From NCBI GenBank assembly GCA_001875365.1, contig MIYX01000016.1:1-12998 (forward strand): a DNA stretch of 12,998 nucleotides. The letters run 5' to 3'. Source of the DNA: Marine Group III euryarchaeote CG-Epi4. Lineage in GTDB: Archaea; Thermoplasmatota; Poseidoniia; MGIII; CG-Epi1. Both the position numbers and the translations under genes were made by a program. This document shows, piece by piece, positions 6,906-12,998 of this stretch (positions are counted from its first letter, which is position 1; the number at the start of each line of letters is the position of its first letter). Below the pieces are notes generated by a model. It saw nothing but the letters and a program-made list of their open reading frames with translations, had not been told where the DNA came from and did no database searches.

Positions 6906-9900
6906 CTATAATTCGTCTAATTTTCCGAGAAGATCATCCATGCCTGACTTATCTGCCTCTTCATCAGATTTTTCTTCTTTCTTCTTTGGCTTGTTTTCAG
7001 GATCATCTAATTCGCTGAGCTTACTCATCAAATCATCGTCGTCGTCGGGTGAATCTGATGAAGAATCTCCATCAAGCTCACTTAATTTACTCATCAAATC
7101 ATCGCCACCATCTGCTGATTTAGATTGCTCTTCGTCTGGTGAGTCTGATGAAGAATCTCCATCCAACTCACTCAATTTACTCATAATATCGTCTACACCT
7201 GACTCGCCAGGATCCACTACTTCAGCCTCCACAACGGCTTCTGCTTCTACCACTGCTTCTGCTTCTACCACGGCTTCTGCTTCAACTACGGCTTCTGCTT
7301 CAACTACGGCTTCTGCAACTGGAGTCTCAGGCACTATCTCTGCTTTAGCTGCATTATCCAAATCTGCAATATTGAGCGTTTGGCCTTCTTTGTACAAGTC
7401 CACACGTTCAAATGCTGCTGAAGACACCCCTGAAGCATTTCCACCCTTTGACTCATAATCTAAATGAACATTTAACGAAGCTTGTGCTGATTTTAATGGT
7501 TCGAAGTAAAGGGTAACTGGCATCTCATCATTTGCTGGAACTTTCTTGATGTCCACTTCAGTAACATTATACTTGAATTTAGGTTCAGTCTTAACAAGTT
7601 TCATGAAATCCGCTCCGTACTCTAAAGTTAATTTTGCACCTTTGAGTTGTTTCTTTGAATAATTATTAATCAAAACATTAACTTGAACAAAGCCTGCTAC
7701 TTGGGTCCAACTAGAGCGTAAGTTAACTGATTTCAATGCTTGAAGCTCATCAATCATTTCCTTGGTGACTGATTTACTAATGTCCATAATTGGTTGAAGA
7801 TGTGTAACGGTTCCACTTAGGCTATCAACATCACCATTCCAATCTTTAATTTCAGATTTAAACTCATCTTCAATTTTGGTCAATGCCCTACTCATTCTCG
7901 ATCTTAGATCTCTATTAGCTTCACCATAAACAACTGAAGCAAGCATTGTATGTTTTCCTCTCTCTAGGATAATTTGATTTTCTCCATAATCTATCGAACC
8001 TAGATTTCCTGTTGTTTGGAAGGAATCTTTAACAAAATCATTGATGGCTGTTAACATACTGCTCATAATATCTTCATCCACTTTAGCAGCTTCGTCCATT
8101 AAACTTGACAACATGCGACCGTCGTTGTAAATTAGATACATCTCTTGTATTTTGTAAGGGGCATGAGAGGTTTCAGAGCCTATATCTTGCATGTTAATTA
8201 TTCTTGTAACTGTTTGAGGAAGTACTGCTTGAATTTTTGATATAAGTTTAGCAGCTTGAGGTATGTGAGAATAGGTAGATGCGACTTGCCTTACAATGTC
8301 GATATCCACTCCTTGTTCTTTTAATTCATCAATGGTAAAGTTCTGGAACAAAGTGTCTGCTAATGCTAGGAATGAATTCTTTTGCCTTGAAGGAGTTCTC
8401 TTATATCTTTCATATGTAGAATCCCAAACTTCCTTGACGACTTCTTTCTTCAAATCTTGGAAAATACCTGAGTCTGCAAATGCACGATTAATCATTCTCA
8501 ATTCGGTACTAAATGGATTCATATCTCCCCACCCTTGCAAGACATCAGGCCATGTATCGTGTGGGAATCTAATGACACTATCATTAATTGGCAAGTAAGC
8601 TAAGACCAAATTCAATGTCTTTGGATTCATCTTATCATCTAATTTTTCCTCAGTGTATTTAGATAATACTTCAACATAAGCATCAAAGAAATAATCATTA
8701 CAGTAACGCTCTTCCATATGATCTGAAAGGAAAATCAAAGAAGCTAATGCATGAAGACCGCCTTTACGGTATTCTTCTCCATCTTTTAGCAATCTTTGTA
8801 GTAATTGAGCTACATAATTTAACATTCCTTTAACGGAGTTCTCTTCGATATACTCTTTGGTTAAGGTTTTGACACTCCTGTGCATCATTTCTCGGACCAT
8901 AGACCAAACATAAATCGGACTACCTTCAGAATACTCAGCTAAAATTGCAATGGCCTCATCATTGTGCCCAATGCTCTGGAAGCCCATCATTTTCTCAATC
9001 ATGGCTTTCATATCCAACTCGCTGAACAGAGGTACTGTAAGACGATCGAATTTAGCCTGCATTTCAGTCGGCAATGCTTTCCAATCTGCTTCCCTTGAAC
9101 TAACGATTACTCCCTTAACTTCGTTATCAGTCAATGCTTCAACCAACTCTTGGTTTTCAGGTATATCATCATAGAATACTCTTACTCCAAACATTTCATG
9201 AGCTTTAGCAATTGTATCTGTAGTTAGAATGCCTACTGGGGCCTTGTTCATCAATCTATCAAATACTTCAAACAACATTACAGTCTTACCTACTCCCGGT
9301 TCACCAATGATAACGAAATTCTTATCTGGTGCACTGTTAGATATTCTTTCAACAATTTGCTGACGGAAAGAATCTAAGTGTACATTACCTCGCAAATTCT
9401 CAGGTAAAGCCCAATCTGATATTACTGTTGTTGGGTCATTTGGAACCTCGAAATATGTAGATATTGTGAACCTCTCACGATTGTTATGTAAATAATCCAG
9501 AACTTCGTCATTGTCTGGATGTTTAATGTATGATTCACGGCGTTTAGCCATGTATTCACCAATAATCAGTGCTTGTCCCTGGGCATCGGTTGGAATTTCC
9601 CAATCAAGCACCTCAGGCACTGGTAATTGCTGGTTTTGTTGCTGCTGTGGAGAAACTCCGTCATCAACAACAATTCCTTCTGCAACATTATCTGTAGACC
9701 TGCGACGCAGAAGTAAAGTACCTGCAACCATCACTAAACCTATTCCAACAACAATGAACAAGGGTAAATTGTTACTTAAATCAGCTATAGCTACTTCAAC
9801 TAAACTAGCACTTTCAGGAGCGGCCTTGACAACTATATTGTATTCTTGCTCTTTGTAGCCTCCTTCCGAGTCCAAAATTCGAACTTTAATTGTATGGTCT

Positions 9901-12900
9901 CCAGGAGATAAGCTATTAGCAAAACTAAAGTTAGACCCAGTTCCTATTTCGTTATCTTCAGTACATAATCCTTCACAATCTGCGTACCAGACAACTGATG
10001 GAGTGCCACCCTCAACATCAGTTACTTCAATACCAAAGTCAATAGTTTCACCTTCTTCAAGCTCCAAAGGTATATCGTCAACTTCTATCTCAGGTGCATT
10101 ATTTTGAACCGAAATGGTTTGTGTTAATTGTACTTGCTGTATACCACCTTCTCCATCGTCTGCTTCTATACGGAATTCATAGTCTCCTGTTTCGGCATTA
10201 ACGTCCGGTGTAAAGTCAAATTCAACGTCTGAAGTTATCTCATTGAAGGTAACATTTGAAATGAAATCGTATTGCCATTCTCCGTTGCCAACTTTGTAGG
10301 CTACGTCGTAAATTAGTTCACTACCACTAGTACTATCGTCATCTACTGGAACTTTAAACTGAGCGGAACCCATCCTTAATACCTCTTCATCTGAGACATC
10401 AACCTCATCTAACGCAATGACTGGGCGCCCGTTAATGTCTACAGTTATTATCTGAATTGGACTCCAAAGGCCATTCGTAGCTTTAATACTAAATTCAATT
10501 ATGTGTGTTCCATTAGATAATTCATCAGTGTACAAGGTACTTTGATCTGAAAGGTCACCATCCAAGTCTGAATGCCAATAATATCTAGATATTAGGCTTG
10601 GTAAAGTGCCTGAAGACCCTTTAATTTCTATAAACTCATCGTCAAAAATAGGAATTGCTTGCCAACCCCACATTACTGAACTATCATTAACTTTAACACT
10701 CTGGAAATAAGCATCTGGTCGCATCATGACCGTTAATGGCATTGAATCAATATCTGATTTCGTACCATTATTATCTGTGACTATGAAGGTAATAGTATGT
10801 GTTCCTTCCGATAGATCATCTACTGAATAAAACAATCTCTTTTCGTTACCGATGATTCCATCTCTGGAAGAACGCCATTCGTAATTTATGATCTCTCCAT
10901 CATCATCACTTACTAAGGAATTAAATTCAACAACGCCTGTGCCTGTTGTAAAATCCTGATTGGATCTAGGAATATTAGAAAACTTCAAATCATCAATATT
11001 GCCATTAAATAAATCTCCACCAAGTGGATTTTGACCAACATATATCTCTGATGAGGAAAAATCAACAGCCCCTTCATAAGAGATCTCGGAATCGAACTCA
11101 CCATCTAACCATAATTCAACGTAATCTTCTCCCCTAACTATTGCTACATGATGCCAATTTCCATCTGTAACTATATCTGTGGAGTCTAGGCGGACAATAT
11201 TACCATCATCTACCGTAAAATCAAATCCTAAAGTTCCCCCATCAACATATAATGAATGTCCCCAAGTACCTGTACCTTCATTATCTGAGAGGAGAACCAT
11301 AGGCAGAATTGAAGAACTTTTGAACCAAACTTCACCTGTAAATTCTTGACTATCAAGCTGTATGTCTGTAGTCAGCTTAGTGAAAAGACCATCGAATAAT
11401 AAAGAAAAGTCCCCGTCTGAGTCTTCTCTTCCATCTTCCCAAACTGGAGAAGGTTCGATTATTCCAACGGCAGATATTCCTGATGCAGTACTACCATCAC
11501 CTTCATTGAATGACCAATATGCTTTGGTATACTCATCAAAGACAGGTTTGTCTGCTCCTTTTACAGCTTCAATTCCAGTTAATGAAGAGTTATCTCCTAT
11601 CCCTTTAATGTAATTAATTTCACTGGTTGGCCGAAGATTAACATAAACTTTCTGATAACCGCTATAGTCTGTATCTAATATTGATGAATATTCTTCACCG
11701 TCATAATAATATTCTAACTTAGTGTTAGTTTCCATAGCTATCCAGTCACCATCGTAAATATCATTAACTAGGAACAAGCGACCGATGAACCCGTCAGAAT
11801 ATGTAGAGTCATCACTACCTCCGTAATAGTTTGTTACGAAAATTGGATGGCCATCGGTACTAATGTTCAATTCAATACCCTCTACTGGTCCGTTAACTGT
11901 AAACATCTGTATGTCGACATAATTTAACGTTTCAAAGTAACTAGAATCAAGAATATCTACAGTATTAATCTCAGTATTGATAAATGTATTATTAATTTCT
12001 GAGGAATAATATTCAATATCTGTGCTGGCTCCTTCAATCGTGTTATTTTCAATTAAGTTATCGTCAGAAACACCAAGGAAAACAAAACCAAGACCCACAT
12101 TACTAATCACATTATTTGAATAGGTATTGTTAACCGAATCACTAGTTAATATTGCAGTTTTTTGCTCATAATTGTTTCCATAGGTAATATTTCTAAATTC
12201 GTTGTTATCTAATGTAAACCTATCGCTAGTAACAAAACGAATACCTAATTCGAAATAATTATTATTGATTTCGGATTCAAAACTGGATGAAATATCAATA
12301 CCCCAACCTCCACCATCAAAATCTGTTGCATTGAAATAATTATCCTCTATAATCATTTCCTGCGATATTACAACTTTTAACTCTGATAGGCCATTACCTT
12401 TAAAAATATTTTTAGATATTTCAGCGCTATAGACAGCTTGGAGAGAAATTCCATTCAGACCATTGTGATTTATGTTACTATTAGATATTATTGAATGGTC
12501 TGAGGCTATGTAACAACCATAGTCCTCGTTACCGTCAACAACAACTTCTCGCATTTCAAAGAAATCTGAATCTTGCCTTACAATTATTCCAGATTCTTCG
12601 GACCAACCTATTAACGAATGAGAAATGGACATATCCGTTGAGTTGTCTTCGACAATAATGTTTGATCCTTCACTTCTTTCAACTGTAACTTCTCTAGCCT
12701 CAACGTTTTCAGAAGAGACTATGTGAATACCAATTCCTTGTATATCTGACACATGAACAGAATCCAATCGTAAAGAGTCTGCGTGGGATGCCAATATTCC
12801 GACTGTGAAATTACTGATTAAAATATTAGTAATAGCTACGTCGGATGAGGTTACATTAATTCCAGGTACTCTCCAATCGGCAATTGGTGGAGAACCCATA

Positions 12901-12998
12901 CCAAATGGTGGTTGAACAGTTATAATCGTACCTGTTCCTGAACCAGACAAAGTCAACTCTTTGTCGATAACTATATTTTCATTAAATGTACCAAGTGA
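6906..12998 (-). CDS. Giant single-pass surface protein: beta-helix, LamG and Ig/PKD ectodomain fused to a cytoplasmic STAND-like NTPase; 5' end outside window
   Basis: An open frame of 2,030 codons to the TAG at 6906-6908. Residues are numbered from the right edge. The frame stays open to that edge and a TTG at 12956 is an ordinary Leu inside a beta-helix strand, so the true start is outside. Seen in order: parallel beta-helix (PbH1/NosD-like, Asn-rich turns) at about 1-360; a linker domain; LamG/concanavalin-like domain about 490-680 (YWSFNEGDGS, WHHVAIVR, LWLDGE, IDDLKF); four Ig/PKD-like domains about 685-1062; one transmembrane helix 1078-1097 followed by RRR; a Gln-rich linker; P-loop NTPase with GEPGVGKT (1232-1239), Walker B-like VFYDDIPE (Asp1277/1278), sensor-like VIVSSR and a GSP (1359-1361) matching the GxP of STAND ATPases; a helical region with FPHDTWPDVLQG near 1475; a longin/roadblock-like region about 1620-1721; a beta-rich region about 1762-1868; and a repetitive tail. 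By the positive-inside rule the N-terminus is outside. STAND proteins are switch-like signalling ATPases, so an outside-in sensor/transducer is inferred; ligand and output are unknown. Assembly or adhesion ATPase are alternatives. Confidence 0.85.
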   Translation of the reverse strand, partial: SLGTFNENIVIDKELTLSGSGTGTIITVQPPFGMGSPPIADWRVPGINVTSSDVAITNILISNFTVGILASHADSLRLDSVHVSDIQGIGIHIVSSENVEAREVTVERSEGSNIIVEDNSTDMSISHSLIGWSEESGIIVRQDSDFFEMREVVVDGNEDYGCYIASDHSIISNSNINHNGLNGISLQAVYSAEISKNIFKGNGLSELKVVISQEMIIEDNYFNATDFDGGGWGIDISSSFESEINNNYFELGIRFVTSDRFTLDNNEFRNITYGNNYEQKTAILTSDSVNNTYSNNVISNVGLGFVFLGVSDDNLIENNTIEGASTDIEYYSSEINNTFINTEINTVDILDSSYFETLNYVDIQMFTVNGPVEGIELNISTDGHPIFVTNYYGGSDDSTYSDGFIGRLFLVNDIYDGDWIAMETNTKLEYYYDGEEYSSILDTDYSGYQKVYVNLRPTSEINYIKGIGDNSSLTGIEAVKGADKPVFDEYTKAYWSFNEGDGSTASGISAVGIIEPSPVWEDGREDSDGDFSLLFDGLFTKLTTDIQLDSQEFTGEVWFKSSSILPMVLLSDNEGTGTWGHSLYVDGGTLGFDFTVDDGNIVRLDSTDIVTDGNWHHVAIVRGEDYVELWLDGEFDSEISYEGAVDFSSSEIYVGQNPLGGDLFNGNIDDLKFSNIPRSNQDFTTGTGVVEFNSLVSDDDGEIINYEWRSSRDGIIGNEKRLFYSVDDLSEGTHTITFIVTDNNGTKSDIDSMPLTVMMRPDAYFQSVKVNDSSVMWGWQAIPIFDDEFIEIKGSSGTLPSLISRYYWHSDLDGDLSDQSTLYTDELSNGTHIIEFSIKATNGLWSPIQIITVDINGRPVIALDEVDVSDEEVLRMGSAQFKVPVDDDSTSGSELIYDVAYKVGNGEWQYDFISNVTFNEITSDVEFDFTPDVNAETGDYEFRIEADDGEGGIQQVQLTQTISVQNNAPEIEVDDIPLELEEGETIDFGIEVTDVEGGTPSVVWYADCEGLCTEDNEIGTGSNFSFANSLSPGDHTIKVRILDSEGGYKEQEYNIVVKAAPESASLVEVAIADLSNNLPLFIVVGIGLVMVAGTLLLRRRSTDNVAEGIVVDDGVSPQQQQNQQLPVPEVLDWEIPTDAQGQALIIGEYMAKRRESYIKHPDNDEVLDYLHNNRERFTISTYFEVPNDPTTVISDWALPENLRGNVHLDSFRQQIVERISNSAPDKNFVIIGEPGVGKTVMLFEVFDRLMNKAPVGILTTDTIAKAHEMFGVRVFYDDIPENQELVEALTDNEVKGVIVSSREADWKALPTEMQAKFDRLTVPLFSELDMKAMIEKMMGFQSIGHNDEAIAILAEYSEGSPIYVWSMVREMMHRSVKTLTKEYIEENSVKGMLNYVAQLLQRLLKDGEEYRKGGLHALASLIFLSDHMEERYCNDYFFDAYVEVLSKYTEEKLDDKMNPKTLNLVLAYLPINDSVIRFPHDTWPDVLQGWGDMNPFSTELRMINRAFADSGIFQDLKKEVVKEVWDSTYERYKRTPSRQKNSFLALADTLFQNFTIDELKEQGVDIDIVRQVASTYSHIPQAAKLISKIQAVLPQTVTRIINMQDIGSETSHAPYKIQEMYLIYNDGRMLSSLMDEAAKVDEDIMSSMLTAINDFVKDSFQTTGNLGSIDYGENQIILERGKHTMLASVVYGEANRDLRSRMSRALTKIEDEFKSEIKDWNGDVDSLSGTVTHLQPIMDISKSVTKEMIDELQALKSVNLRSSWTQVAGFVQVNVLINNYSKKQLKGAKLTLEYGADFMKLVKTEPKFKYNVTEVDIKKVPANDEMPVTLYFEPLKSAQASLNVHLDYESKGGNASGVSSAAFERVDLYKEGQTLNIADLDNAAKAEIVPETPVAEAVVEAEAVVEAEAVVEAEAVVEAEAVVEAEVVDPGESGVDDIMSKLSELDGDSSSDSPDEEQSKSADGGDDLMSKLSELDGDSSSDSPDDDDDLMSKLSELDDPENKPKKKEEKSDEEADKSGMDDLLGKLDEL
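6909..7193 (-). repeat. Four copies of a DD(L/I)(M/L)xKLxEL motif at the C-terminus of the giant protein
   Basis: The decapeptide DDIMSKLSEL (7164-7193), DDLMSKLSEL (7074-7103), DDLMSKLSEL (7008-7037) and DDLLGKLDEL (6909-6938) recur in the last 95 residues, the final copy being the very C-terminus. The first two are followed by the same DGDSSSDSPD segment, and their DNA is nearly identical over about 60 bases at 90-base spacing, showing recent duplication. The third and fourth are separated by a Lys/Glu-rich linker. The motifs can form short amphipathic helices in an otherwise disordered acidic tail, suggesting multivalent docking sites. Confidence 0.92.
6968..6987 (+). terminator. Candidate T-rich terminator for tRNA-Gly, inside the opposing gene
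   Basis: On the plus strand the first long pyrimidine tract after the tRNA is this T-rich run, starting with five consecutive T (6969-6973) and followed by TTT and TTTT clusters to 6996. Archaeal RNA polymerase stops at oligo-T on the non-template strand without needing a hairpin. A shorter TTTT at 6921-6924 is an alternative. On the minus strand the same bases encode the Lys/Glu-rich stretch of the giant protein's tail, so the T-richness is partly explained by AAA/GAA codons. Confidence 0.35.
7215..7316 (-). repeat. 18-base tandem repeat encoding an (EAVVEA)n hexapeptide
   Basis: About five and a half near-identical 18-base units, in frame with the giant gene, encode successive Glu-Ala-Val-Val-Glu-Ala hexapeptides (residues about 1895-1928). 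Copies differ mostly at third codon positions (GTA/GTG/GTT for Val), so the protein repeat is kept while the DNA drifts. It separates the beta-rich region from the acidic tail and probably acts as a flexible or helical spacer. Being a multiple of three, copy number can change without a frameshift. Confidence 0.93.

Noticed and set aside
7200..7320. Possible CRISPR-like array
   Set aside because: Units are 18 bases, directly abutting without spacers, and keep the reading frame; this is a coding tandem repeat.
6940..7458. Plus-strand open frame of 172 codons, Ser/Thr/Ala rich
   Set aside because: It is the antisense of the giant protein's acidic and EAVVEA repeats; its low-complexity composition is fully explained by the opposite strand.
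9511..9858. Plus-strand frame with Cys-rich stretch
   Set aside because: The Cys-rich run is the mirror of the Gln-rich linker (CAG/CAA codons) of the giant protein next to its membrane helix.
12954..12956. TTG as the start codon of the giant gene
   Set aside because: The frame stays open for 14 more codons to the right edge, and those residues (NIVIDKE before the TTG Leu) continue the beta-helix pattern. The real start is outside the window.

Overview
The window looks like a piece of an AT-rich archaeal genome, most likely a marine euryarchaeon of the Thermoplasmatota / Marine Group II (Poseidoniales) type. The evidence is a presenilin-type intramembrane protease, an archaeal Lhr helicase paired with a COG1407-type phosphoesterase, a GT2/GT-C pair of the lipid-linked sugar kind, TATA-like promoter elements, genes joined by 4-base ATGA overlaps, and a very large surface protein built of beta-helix, LamG and Ig/PKD-like modules. 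The taxonomic call is inference from gene content and composition.

All protein genes lie on the minus strand, so the layout is read right to left. (1) 12998-6906: a giant membrane protein whose 5' end lies outside the window. It has about 1,077 visible extracytoplasmic residues, one transmembrane helix, and about 930 cytoplasmic residues carrying a STAND/AAA-like P-loop NTPase, a longin/roadblock-like region, a beta-rich region and a repetitive acidic tail. (2) 6829-6904, plus strand: tRNA-Gly(GCC) with encoded CCA, ending one base short of the giant gene's stop codon. (3) 6767-2423: a tight three-gene operon of presenilin-like protease, metallophosphoesterase and Lhr helicase. (4) 2328-1: a two-gene operon of GT-C (GT87-like) membrane glycosyltransferase and GT2 polyprenyl-phosphate sugar transferase, the latter cut by the left edge.

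Likely roles: the phosphoesterase and Lhr form a nucleic-acid repair/processing pair. The GT2 enzyme would make a dolichyl-phosphate sugar that the GT-C enzyme uses on the outer face of the membrane, possibly for surface protein glycosylation. The giant protein has the layout of a receptor with a built-in signalling ATPase and is the most unusual item here. Its type I single-pass topology, close to a presenilin homologue, raises the possibility of Notch-like intramembrane cleavage; this is speculation from topology and proximity. No intergenic gap exceeds 100 bases, and there are no insertion sequences, CRISPR arrays or integrases.
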